Shown here: piece by piece, positions 14,320 through 22,267 of the stretch | Layout of the letters: every line of letters starts with the position of its first letter | Numbering within the stretch: the stretch's first letter is position 1 | Assembly: GCA_964246985.1 (NCBI GenBank) | Contig: CAXTSE010000005.1 | Coordinates: forward strand, 1-64,000 | Reading direction: 5' to 3' | Source: CAXTSE01 sp964246985 | GTDB taxonomy: Bacteria; Actinomycetota; Actinomycetes; Actinomycetales; Microbacteriaceae | Length of the DNA stretch: 64,000 bases | Notes under the pieces: generated by a model | What the model was told of the DNA's origin: nothing | What the model saw: only the letters and a program-made list of their open reading frames with translations | The model's database searches: none | Program-made: the position numbers and the translations under genes

Positions 14320-17235
14320 ATGACGCGGACGACGACGACCCTCACCGAGCTGGCTCGGCTGGGCTTCTCCGACCTCGGCGCAGCCGCCGAGCAGCTGGCG
14401 CTGGTGCCGTCCGTGGCGGTGCCGCTGCTGTCATCCGCGGCCGATCCCGACCAGGCGCTCCGCCTGCTCGTCGGACTGCGCGAGACCTCGGCGGAGCGCG
14501 TCGACGCCCTGCTCGACGACGCGGATGCCGGCGGGCGACTGGTGCGCGTCCTCGGTGCGAGCGAGGGGCTGGCCGGCTTCCTCGCCAGGCGCCCGGAGCA
14601 GCTGGCCGCCCTGGCGGATCCGCTCGTCCGCCCTCTGCCGCCCGGCGCCTACGACGCGCTGCTGCGCGAGTCGGTCGTGGGGTTGTCCGGAGAGACGGGG
14701 TGGAGCGCGCTGCGGATCGCCTACCGCCGGGAGCTGCTGCGAGTCGCCGCCTGGGATCTCGCGCAGCCCGACGGAGTGCTCGTCGTGGACGTCGTAGGAG
14801 CAGCCCTCGCCGACCTCGCCGGGGCCGCCCTCGACGCGTCGCTCGACCTGGCCCGCCGGGATTCGCGCTTCCCCGCCGCCGAGGTGGACGCGACGTGCCT
14901 CTCGATCATCGGCATGGGCAAATCGGGAGCCCGCGAGCTCAACTACCTCAGCGACGTCGACGTCGTCTTCGTCGGGGGAGTGCACGCGGATTCCGGCGTC
15001 ACCGAGGCGCGCGCCCTCGAGATCGCCACTCGGCTCGCGATCGACACCATGAAGGGCGTCGCCGACCTCGCCGTCGAGCCGCCCCTGTGGGAGGTCGACG
15101 CCAACCTGCGTCCCGAGGGCAAGGACGGCGCGCTGGTGCGCAGCCTCGAGTCGCACATCGCCTACTACGACCGCTGGGCCAAGGACTGGGAGTTCCAGGC
15201 GCTCCTGAAGGCGCGCCCGCTCGCCGGCGATCGCGAGCTGGGGGAGCGGTACGTCGCCGGCGTCGCGCCCTACGTCTGGTCGAGCTCGACGCGAGCGGGT
15301 TTCGTCGACTCGGTGCAGCGGATGCGCGAGCGGGTCACCGCGCACATCCCCGCCGACGAGGTGGATGTGCAGCTGAAGCTGGGCCCCGGAGGGCTCCGCG
15401 ACGTCGAGTTCACGATCCAGCTGCTGCAGCTCGTGCACGGGCACGCCGACCCGTCGGTGCGTCAGCGCTCGACGCTCGAGGCTCTGCTCGCCCTCGCGGA
15501 GGGCGGCTACATCGGCCGGGTCGAGGCGGCGGAGTTCGGCCGCGACTACCGCTTCCTGCGCCTGCTCGAGCACCGTATCCAGCTCTCGCGCATGCGCCGC
15601 ACCCACCTGATGCCGCGCGACGACGACGCGCTCCGGGTGCTGGCGCGGGCGTCGGGAGCAGCCACGACATCCGCCGGTCTCACCGACGAGTGGCAGCGCA
15701 CCAAGCAGGCGGTGCGCACCCTGCACGAGCGGCTCTTCTACCGTCCCCTGCTCTCGGCGGTGGCGGCACTGCCGGACGACGGGTACGCGCTCACCAGCGC
15801 TCAGGCCGAGGCGCGCCTCGCGGCGATCGGGTTCACCGACCCGCGAGGTGCGCTGCACCACATCGCCGCGCTGAGCGGAGGCGTGTCGCGCCGGGCGCAG
15901 ATCCAGCGCACCCTGCTGCCGGTCATGCTCGCTTGGTTCGCCGAGGGCGCCGACCCCGACTACGGGCTGCTCGCGTTCCGGCGCCTGTCGGACGACCTCG
16001 GGGAGGCCTACTGGTTCCTGCGGATGCTGCGCGACAGCTCGGGTGCCGCGCGGCGCCTCACGAGCGTGCTCTCGAGCTCGCGGTACGTGGGCATCCTGTT
16101 CGAGCGGATCCCGGAGGCCGCGGCCTGGCTCGAGAACGATCAGGAGATGAGACCGCGCTCGCTCGAGGAGCTGCTCGAGGAGACGTCCGCGACGGTCGCG
16201 CGCCATGCCGGCGACGTGGATGCGGCCGCCCTGGCGCTGCGCACGGCTCGGCGCCGGGAGGTGCTGCGTCTCGCGTTGGCGGCGATCCTCGGTCTCATCA
16301 GCATCGAAGACCTCGGTGCGGGCCTCAGCGCGATCACGACCGCGATCCTCACCGGCACCCTGGCGCTGGTGCACCGCTGGGGCGACGGGCTCGAGTTCGG
16401 CATCATCGCGATGGGCCGGTACGGGGGAGCTGAGCTCGGATTCGGCAGCGACGTCGACCTCATGTACGTGTACCGGCCGGCCGGCCTCGCGCCCGAGGAG
16501 GCGCAGCGTCACGCCGAGCACATCGTGCACGAGGTCGCCCGGCTGACAGAGGATCTGCGCCTGCCGCTCGATCTCGACCTGGGACTGCGGCCCGAGGGCA
16601 AGAACGGGGCGATCGTGCGCTCCCTGGACTCGTATCGGGCCTACTACGACCGCTGGTCGCTGACGTGGGAGGCTCAGGCCCTGCTGCGGGCTCGGGGCGC
16701 GGTCGGAGACCAAGCCCTGCTCAGCGAGTTCGAGACGCTCGCGGATCGCATCCGGTTCCCCGTCGCGATCGACGACGCCGCGGTGCGCGAGATCAAGCGT
16801 ATCAAGGCTCGCGTCGAGTCCGAGAGGCTGCCGCAGGGGGCCGACCCCGCGCGGCATCTGAAGCTCGGCCGCGGGTCGCTGTCGGATGTCGAGTGGTTCG
16901 TGCAGCTCCTCCAGCTCGAGCACGGCGCGGCCGTGCCGTCGCTGCGCACGACATCGACGCTCGAGGCGCTGGCGGCCGCGACGCGCGCCGACCTGGTCGC
17001 CGAGCCGGATGCGGCGAAGCTGCGCGCCGCGTGGGTCATCGCGTCGCGGGCGCGGTCGGCCATGACCCTCTGGACCGCCAAGACGGCGGACGTGCTGCCC
17101 ACCGATCGCCGGAGTCTCGACGGGGTCGCGCGCCTGCTGGAGTACCCGCAGGGCAGCGCCACCGCCCTCGAGGAGGACTACCTGCGTACGACCCGTGTCG
17201 CTCGCCAGGTGTTCGAGCGGGAGTTCTACGGCTGA
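14320..17235 (+). CDS. glnE: Bifunctional glutamine-synthetase adenylyltransferase/deadenylase
   Basis: 971-aa enzyme that adenylylates and deadenylylates glutamine synthetase in response to nitrogen status. Two nucleotidyltransferase domains are visible: the N-terminal adenylyl-removing domain with GMGKSGARELNYLSDVDVVFV (about residue 197) and the C-terminal transferase domain with AMGRYGGAELGFGSDVDLMYV (about residue 697). Each is followed by a helical region with LRPEGKDGALVRSL or LRPEGKNGAIVRSL, KLGPGGLRDVEF or KLGRGSLSDVEW. Length matches the family. Probably co-transcribed with glnA2. Its likely main target is the adenylylatable GlnA at 24.2-25.7 kb. Confidence 0.95.
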   Translation: MTRTTTTLTELARLGFSDLGAAAEQLALVPSVAVPLLSSAADPDQALRLLVGLRETSAERVDALLDDADAGGRLVRVLGASEGLAGFLARRPEQLAALADPLVRPLPPGAYDALLRESVVGLSGETGWSALRIAYRRELLRVAAWDLAQPDGVLVVDVVGAALADLAGAALDASLDLARRDSRFPAAEVDATCLSIIGMGKSGARELNYLSDVDVVFVGGVHADSGVTEARALEIATRLAIDTMKGVADLAVEPPLWEVDANLRPEGKDGALVRSLESHIAYYDRWAKDWEFQALLKARPLAGDRELGERYVAGVAPYVWSSSTRAGFVDSVQRMRERVTAHIPADEVDVQLKLGPGGLRDVEFTIQLLQLVHGHADPSVRQRSTLEALLALAEGGYIGRVEAAEFGRDYRFLRLLEHRIQLSRMRRTHLMPRDDDALRVLARASGAATTSAGLTDEWQRTKQAVRTLHERLFYRPLLSAVAALPDDGYALTSAQAEARLAAIGFTDPRGALHHIAALSGGVSRRAQIQRTLLPVMLAWFAEGADPDYGLLAFRRLSDDLGEAYWFLRMLRDSSGAARRLTSVLSSSRYVGILFERIPEAAAWLENDQEMRPRSLEELLEETSATVARHAGDVDAAALALRTARRREVLRLALAAILGLISIEDLGAGLSAITTAILTGTLALVHRWGDGLEFGIIAMGRYGGAELGFGSDVDLMYVYRPAGLAPEEAQRHAEHIVHEVARLTEDLRLPLDLDLGLRPEGKNGAIVRSLDSYRAYYDRWSLTWEAQALLRARGAVGDQALLSEFETLADRIRFPVAIDDAAVREIKRIKARVESERLPQGADPARHLKLGRGSLSDVEWFVQLLQLEHGAAVPSLRTTSTLEALAAATRADLVAEPDAAKLRAAWVIASRARSAMTLWTAKTADVLPTDRRSLDGVARLLEYPQGSATALEEDYLRTTRVARQVFEREFYG

Positions 17236-17688
17236 GGTCGACGTCCGCGACACGCCGTGGCGCGTGTGTCCACCGCGTTAAATGTGGGCCGGATCTGCCG
17301 TCGCCTGGGGTGTACCCCGAACGAGGGAGGATGTACCCCGTTGATGATCCGGGGTACAACCTCGCTCTCCGATCAGGTGGGCGCCGAGCGAGCGGCCGAT
17401 GGGCTGCGAATCGCCCGTTGATCAGGGACTATCCCGATCTCGGTAAGAGTGTGCTCATCCCGTAGACAGGTCTGTCCCCCAATCGCGGGACTGTGACGCC
17501 GGCGAATCGCGAGCATGTCTCGGCATCGTCGCTCGGGCGTCGCGCCGCACCGAAGTGCCGACTTGCGGGCTGTCTGACTACCCCCACAGACTCATGCCAG
17601 AAGCCGCTCTACCAGAACCCCCAGCGTCGCGGATGGTTTCCCGGATCACCTCGGTCCCGGAAGGCGACGACGACGATTGGGGGATCGC
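17236..17688 (+). other. 453-bp repeat-containing leader of the polysaccharide operon
   Basis: No gene is supported here. The first third holds a cluster of GGGGT/ACCCC repeats (annotated separately). At 17465-17476 there is a short palindrome GACAG-gt-CTGTC. The remaining 200 bp are unusually long for this compact genome and probably form a long untranslated leader of the glycosyltransferase transcript; I could not match it to a riboswitch class. Confidence 0.6.
17307..17358 (+). promoter_or_regulatory. Repeat array TGTACCCC / GGGGTACA, candidate operator
   Basis: TGTACCCC occurs at 17311-17318 and 17332-17339, 21 bp apart (two helical turns), and its inverse GGGGTACA at 17351-17358. The first copy is itself part of GGGGT-gt-ACCCC. 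The second and third form an inverted repeat with an 11-bp spacer. This layout suits cooperative binding of a dimeric regulator upstream of the exopolysaccharide operon. The regulator is not known. Confidence 0.5.
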
Positions 17689-19218
17689 GTGTTCATTTTC
17701 CTATTGCAGATCCGGCACATGCTGGGCGGGCATCCGGAGCTGTACCTCTTCGCGATCTACTCCGCGCTGATCTGGGGTCTGTGGGCTCTCAAGACGATCC
17801 TGTCGATGCGCTACCGGCCGTTCACCGCGCCCCACAGCGTCAGCACCAGCGTCGTCGTGCCCGTGGTCGACGAGCCGCTGGACCTCTTCCGCGACGTGCT
17901 CGGCCGGATGGTCGAGCAGCAGCCGGGCGAGATCATCGTCGTGATCAACGGCAAGCCCAACCCCGGCCTCGTCGAGGTATGCGAGGAGTTCGCGCCTCTC
18001 GTCACCTGGACCCACACGCCGATCCCCGGCAAGCGCAACGCGGTGATGATCGGCACGCAGCTGTCACGCGGCGAGATCACGGTGCTCGTCGACTCGGACA
18101 CCGTGTGGACCGACGGCACGCTGAGCGAGCTCGTCAAGCCGTTCGCCGATGCCTCGGTGGGCGGGGTGACGACGCGCCAGCGCATCCTCGAGCCGAACCG
18201 CAAGTGGATCACCCGCTGGGCCGACTGGCTCGAGAACACGCGATCGCTCTACTCGATGCCGGCGCAGAGCGTGCTCGGGCAGGTCGGCTGCCTCCCCGGA
18301 CGCACCATCGCGTTCCGCCGCGACATCCTGATGCGGGTCATGGACAAGTTCATGACCGAGAAGTTCCTCGGGGTGTTCCTCGAGGTCTCCGACGATCGCA
18401 CCCTCACCAACCTCACACTGAAGGCCGGATACCGCACGGTCTATCAGCACACGAGCCTCGTCTACACGGACGCGCCGCTCGAGGTGCCGAAGCTGTTCAA
18501 GCAGCAGCTTCGCTGGGCGCGGGGCAGCCAGTACAACACGCTCCGCATGCTGCCGTGGATGCTCACCCACGCCCCGATCCTGTCGATCTTCTTCGTGATG
18601 GACATCATCCTTCCGTTCTTGCTCTACGGCGTCATCTTCGGGTGGATCTACCGGTCCGCGACGGGTCAGGGATACAACCTGTACGCGGGCATCCTCGACG
18701 AGTACGGCGTCGGCAGCGGGGTGCTCTGGGTGGTCGCGCTCATGGTGATCTCGTCGGTGCTCAGCATGTCGATCCGCCAGATGCGCCACCTCGCCGAGAA
18801 GCCCTCCGACTTCTTCCGGCTGCCGGTGTTCATCATCGTGTCGACCTTCTTCCTCATGCCCGTGCGCCTCCTGGGCTTCTTCCGGATGGCGCACGCGAGC
18901 GGGTGGGGGACCCGCGCGGGGGCGTACGCCGGCGGTTCCCAAGACGACGATGCGGGTCTCGTCGCCGGGCCGTCGGCGGCGTCCGCCCCGGCGTCGTCCG
19001 ACCCGTCGACCGCCGCCGCGGCGATCGGCTCCGGCGATTGGCTCACGCAGTCGTCCCCCGTCGCGGTCGCGACCGCGGTCGACGAGCGGACCCCGCGGCA
19101 GCTCCGCCGCGCACCGGCGCGTCGATCGCGTCGCCGACTCAACCCCTACGCAGCTCTCCCGTACCTGATCGGTGCCGGCATCTTCGCTCTGGAGGCGATC
19201 CTCATTGTCCAGCCCTAG
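17689..19218 (+). CDS. Membrane processive glycosyltransferase, family GT2, hyaluronan-synthase-like
   Basis: 509-aa integral membrane beta-glycosyltransferase. An N-terminal helix precedes a GT2 domain with VINGKPNPG, PGKRNAV, DSDT (about residues 133-136), a SDDRTLTNLTL acceptor motif (about residue 234) and KQQLRW (about 270). Several transmembrane helices follow, then WGTR and a Ser/Ala-rich, basic C-terminal extension with a last helix. The DDR-LTN, Q-RW and WGTR set is close to that of class I hyaluronan synthases rather than cellulose synthases. GTG at 17689 (preceded by GGGGGA) is preferred over TTG at 17677. The UDP-glucose dehydrogenase two genes downstream would supply UDP-glucuronate, so a GlcA-containing polymer is likely; the identity of the second sugar is unknown. 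Confidence 0.8.
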   Translation: MFIFLLQIRHMLGGHPELYLFAIYSALIWGLWALKTILSMRYRPFTAPHSVSTSVVVPVVDEPLDLFRDVLGRMVEQQPGEIIVVINGKPNPGLVEVCEEFAPLVTWTHTPIPGKRNAVMIGTQLSRGEITVLVDSDTVWTDGTLSELVKPFADASVGGVTTRQRILEPNRKWITRWADWLENTRSLYSMPAQSVLGQVGCLPGRTIAFRRDILMRVMDKFMTEKFLGVFLEVSDDRTLTNLTLKAGYRTVYQHTSLVYTDAPLEVPKLFKQQLRWARGSQYNTLRMLPWMLTHAPILSIFFVMDIILPFLLYGVIFGWIYRSATGQGYNLYAGILDEYGVGSGVLWVVALMVISSVLSMSIRQMRHLAEKPSDFFRLPVFIIVSTFFLMPVRLLGFFRMAHASGWGTRAGAYAGGSQDDDAGLVAGPSAASAPASSDPSTAAAAIGSGDWLTQSSPVAVATAVDERTPRQLRRAPARRSRRRLNPYAALPYLIGAGIFALEAILIVQP

Positions 19219-20647
19219 CCGTCCTGTCGCACCGCCTCCCGCAGCCTGGTGGGCGCCCTCGAAGCGCCACGCCCGCGGTGCGGTGCTCGGCGCCGCATCC
19301 ATCGTGCTCGCGCTCAGCGCGACGAGCGCCGCCGTGTGGATCTCACCGGACACATCCCCGGTCACCCAGGTGGCCGAGGTGGTGACGCAGACCGACAGCC
19401 TGCTCGAGGAGCGTGCGGAGCTGCTCGACCAGGTGGTCGATCTGAAGTCGACCCTCGTCACCCGCCAGGGCCGCCTGCAGACCGCGTGGGGCGAGATCGG
19501 CGCATTGCAGGGAGAGCTCGACACAGCCAACGCCAAGATCGCCGACCTGGAGGCGCAGATCGCACAGCTGACGGCCGCGGCCGCCGCGAGCGCTGCGTCG
19601 AAGCCGGCCTCGAAGCCCGCCAAGCCCGCGACGCCTCCGGGCACGCCGACGACTCCGCTCACCGCTCCGACCAAGGCTCAGCTGGCCGCGCCCGCGTCCC
19701 CGTACTTCGGGATGTACACCGAGCAGTCGCCCTTCAACTGGGCCGGACTCGACGCGACGGCCGCCAAGATCGGCGCCCAGCCGTCCCTCGCCGGATACTT
19801 CGGCGGATGGGACGAGCCCTTCCGACCGAGCGCGGTGACGCGCTCCTGGCAGAAGGGGATGCTCCCGCTTCTCACCTGGGAGTCGCGTCCGATCAACGCC
19901 GCGAACGACGTCGTCGATGAGCCGGCCTACTCGCTCCCGGTCATCATCAATGGCGGCTTCGACGACTACCTGCGGCAGTACGCCCGCGACATCGTGGCGA
20001 CGGGCCTGCCGCTGGCGATCCGGCTGAACCACGAGATGAACGGCGACTGGTACCCGTGGTCGGAGACCAGCGGCGCCGGCGCCTCCATCAACGGCAACAG
20101 TCCCGGCGACTACGTGGAGATGTGGCAGCACGTGCACGACATCTTCCAGGCGGAGGGCGCCAACGAGCTCGTCATCTGGGTCTGGGCCCCGAACCGGGTC
20201 GACAACCTCACGTCCGCGCTGCGTGACCCGTCGCACATGGCCTCTCTGTATCCGGGTGACGACTACGTGGACTGGGTCGGCATGTCGGGGTACCTGCGAC
20301 CGCCGTACCGGGCGGGTCAGCAGCTCACCTTCGACGGAACCTTCGCGCAGACCCTGACGCAGCTCCGCGGGCTGACCAGCAAGCCGATCCTGCTCGCCGA
20401 GATCGGAGCGTCCGAGATCGAGGGCCACAAGGCCGAGTGGGTGACGAGCCTGTTCGACAGCCTGCAGAAGCCGGCCAACGCCGACGTCATCGGGTTCTCG
20501 TGGTTCAACCTCACGATCACCAGCTACGTAGGCGGGGTGCGGGCGACCAACGACTGGCGCATCGACTCCCGCGCCGACTCGCTCGACGCCTTCCGCACCG
20601 GGCTGCTGGCGCCCGGAAGCCGATTCGTCCTGAAACCACTGGGATAG
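19205..20647 (+). CDS. Membrane-anchored glycoside hydrolase, family GH26-like
   Basis: 480-aa protein. TTG at 19205 with GGAGG nine bases upstream is chosen; the gene overlaps the glycosyltransferase by 14 bp. One N-terminal transmembrane helix (about residues 18-40) is followed by a coiled-coil stretch (LLEERAELLDQVVDLKSTL to about residue 125) and an Ala/Pro/Thr linker. The catalytic barrel follows, with FGMYTEQSPFNW, LNHEMNGDWYPWSE (acid/base Glu277) and ILLAEIGASE (nucleophile Glu399), the pattern of GH26 mannanases and related beta-glycanases. Its place between a polysaccharide synthase and a precursor enzyme suggests trimming or release of the nascent polymer on the outer face of the membrane. 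The exact linkage cleaved cannot be read from the sequence. Confidence 0.82.
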   Translation: MSSPSRPVAPPPAAWWAPSKRHARGAVLGAASIVLALSATSAAVWISPDTSPVTQVAEVVTQTDSLLEERAELLDQVVDLKSTLVTRQGRLQTAWGEIGALQGELDTANAKIADLEAQIAQLTAAAAASAASKPASKPAKPATPPGTPTTPLTAPTKAQLAAPASPYFGMYTEQSPFNWAGLDATAAKIGAQPSLAGYFGGWDEPFRPSAVTRSWQKGMLPLLTWESRPINAANDVVDEPAYSLPVIINGGFDDYLRQYARDIVATGLPLAIRLNHEMNGDWYPWSETSGAGASINGNSPGDYVEMWQHVHDIFQAEGANELVIWVWAPNRVDNLTSALRDPSHMASLYPGDDYVDWVGMSGYLRPPYRAGQQLTFDGTFAQTLTQLRGLTSKPILLAEIGASEIEGHKAEWVTSLFDSLQKPANADVIGFSWFNLTITSYVGGVRATNDWRIDSRADSLDAFRTGLLAPGSRFVLKPLG

Positions 20648-20668
20648 CCGATGACAAGGAGAACGCAC

Positions 20669-22090
20669 ATGAAGACACGCATGCAGTCCGACCAGGCTCA
20701 CGAGGCCACCCCGCCCCGCGTCAGCGTCATCGGCACCGGCTACCTCGGCGCGACGCACGCCGCGGCGATGGCCGAGCTGGGATTCGAGGTGATCGGCGTC
20801 GACGTCGATCCGGCGAAGGTCGAGGCGCTCTCGAGCGGCCGGCTGCCGTTCTTCGAACCCGGCCTGCCGGAGCTGATCGCCACCCACCTCACGTCGGGTC
20901 GGCTCAGGTTCACGACCGACCTCGCCGAGGCGGTGGCGCTGAGCGACATCCACTTCATCTGCGTCGGCACCCCGCAGATGGCGACGAGCTCGGCCGCGAA
21001 CACGCAGTACGTCGAGGACGCCGTCGCCGCAGTGGCGCGCAGTCTGAGCCACGACGGCCTCATCGTCGGCAAGTCGACGGTCCCGGTCGGCACGGGAGGG
21101 CGCCTCCGCGAGCTGATCGCGGCGCTCACGCCGGACGGCATCCGGTCGGAGCTCATCTGGAACCCCGAGTTCCTGCGCGAGGGCAAGGCCGTGCAGGACA
21201 CGCTGTCGCCCGACCGGGTCGTCATCGGGGGAGCGTCGCCCGCAGCCGAACAGGCGCTGCGCGTGCTGTACGCCCGGCCGATCGCCGCGGGAACGCCGGT
21301 GATCACCTGCGATCTGCCGACCGCTGAGCTCGTGAAGGTCAGCGCCAACGCCTTCCTCGCCACCAAGATCTCGTTCATCAACGCGATCGCCGAGCTGTGC
21401 GCGACCGTGGGGGCGGATGTCGGTGTGCTGGCGGATGCGCTCGGTCACGACGTGCGCATCGGCCGTCAGTTCCTGAACGCCGGCCTCGGCTTCGGCGGAG
21501 GATGCCTGCCGAAGGACATCCGCGCGCTCATGCACCGCTCGGGAGAGCTCGGCGCCTTCGCCGCCGTCGGACTGCTTCAGCAGGTGGACGAGATCAACAT
21601 GGGGCTCCGTCAGAAGGTCGTCGACGCCGCCGTGCGCGCGTGCGGCGGCTCGGTGCTCAACACCCGGATCGGCGTGCTGGGTGCCGCCTTCAAGCCCGAC
21701 ACCGACGATGTGCGCGATTCGCCTGCGCTCAACGTGGCCGCCGCCTTGCACCTGCGAGGCGCGCAGGTGTCTGTCTACGACCCGGCAGCCACCCACACGG
21801 GTCGGCGCACCTTCCCGACGCTGTCGTTCATGGACTCGCTGGCCCAGGCGGCCGAGCAGGCGGACGTGCTGCTCGTGCTCACCGAGTGGCCGGAGTTCGT
21901 CGGCGCCGATCCGGTCGCCCTCGCCGCCCGCGTGCGCGCACGGGTCATCATCGACGCCCGCAACTGCCTGGATGCGGCCAGCTGGACTGCAGCCGGCTGG
22001 ACCGTGCTCGGCATCGGCCAGGTCCCGGTCCTGGCCCGCGCGGGCGCGGGTGCCGTCGAGTCGATGTACGCGGCCTCCCCGGCGGCCTGA
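20669..22090 (+). CDS. ugd: UDP-glucose 6-dehydrogenase
   Basis: 473-aa NAD-dependent dehydrogenase converting UDP-glucose to UDP-glucuronate. It shows the N-terminal Rossmann loop (VIGTGYLGATHAAAMAELGFEV), IHFICVGTPQ, KSTVPVGTGGRL, WNPEFLREGKAV, the catalytic Cys279 in GFGGGCLPKD, and the C-terminal LGAAFKPDTDDVRDSPA. The ATG at 20669 has AAGGAG seven bases upstream. Third gene of the exopolysaccharide operon, 21 bp after the GH26 gene and followed by a strong hairpin. It supplies the acidic sugar to the GT2 synthase. Confidence 0.93.
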   Translation: MKTRMQSDQAHEATPPRVSVIGTGYLGATHAAAMAELGFEVIGVDVDPAKVEALSSGRLPFFEPGLPELIATHLTSGRLRFTTDLAEAVALSDIHFICVGTPQMATSSAANTQYVEDAVAAVARSLSHDGLIVGKSTVPVGTGGRLRELIAALTPDGIRSELIWNPEFLREGKAVQDTLSPDRVVIGGASPAAEQALRVLYARPIAAGTPVITCDLPTAELVKVSANAFLATKISFINAIAELCATVGADVGVLADALGHDVRIGRQFLNAGLGFGGGCLPKDIRALMHRSGELGAFAAVGLLQQVDEINMGLRQKVVDAAVRACGGSVLNTRIGVLGAAFKPDTDDVRDSPALNVAAALHLRGAQVSVYDPAATHTGRRTFPTLSFMDSLAQAAEQADVLLVLTEWPEFVGADPVALAARVRARVIIDARNCLDAASWTAAGWTVLGIGQVPVLARAGAGAVESMYAASPAA

Positions 22091-22105
22091 CACTCGTCGC
22101 ACACA

Positions 22106-22139
22106 GAACGGGCCGCCCCCCGAGGGGAGCGGCCCGTTC
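22106..22139 (+). terminator. Intrinsic terminator after ugd
   Basis: Perfect 11-bp stem GAACGGGCCGC/GCGGCCCGTTC closing a C/G-rich loop, 16 bp after the ugd stop. There is no U-tract, as usual in this GC range. It is almost identical to the hairpin at 24175-24207. Confidence 0.75.
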
Positions 22140-22149
22140 CCGTGCGTAG

Positions 22150-22172
22150 CGGGTGGTGATCGTGACCACCCG
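22150..22172. promoter_or_regulatory. Inverted repeat upstream of the DUF5648 gene
   Basis: CGGGTGGT-gatcgtg-ACCACCCG, 8-bp arms with a 7-bp spacer, centred about 45 bp before a TATATT -10-like element at 22203-22208. Candidate operator for the downstream gene. Confidence 0.4.
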
Positions 22173-22202
22173 GTCCACTGGTGGCGCTGTGCACGAGTCG
22201 CC

Positions 22203-22208
22203 TATATT
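22203..22208 (+). promoter_or_regulatory. -10 element of the DUF5648 gene
   Basis: TATATT is one of the few AT-rich hexamers in this area and lies 60 bp before the ATG, leaving a short leader with a purine-rich GGGAGCGAG ribosome binding site. Confidence 0.4.
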
Positions 22209-22267
22209 GAGCCCGAGCCCGCTGGCTGGCGCGCCGTCAGGAGTGTCAGATCCGTCGAGGGAGCGAG

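Noticed and set aside
14431..17253. 940-codon frame antisense to glnE
   Set aside because: Composition typical of a mirror frame. glnE motifs on the other strand are complete.
19343..22102. 919-codon frame antisense to the GH26 and ugd genes
   Set aside because: It crosses gene boundaries and has no domain or start signal.
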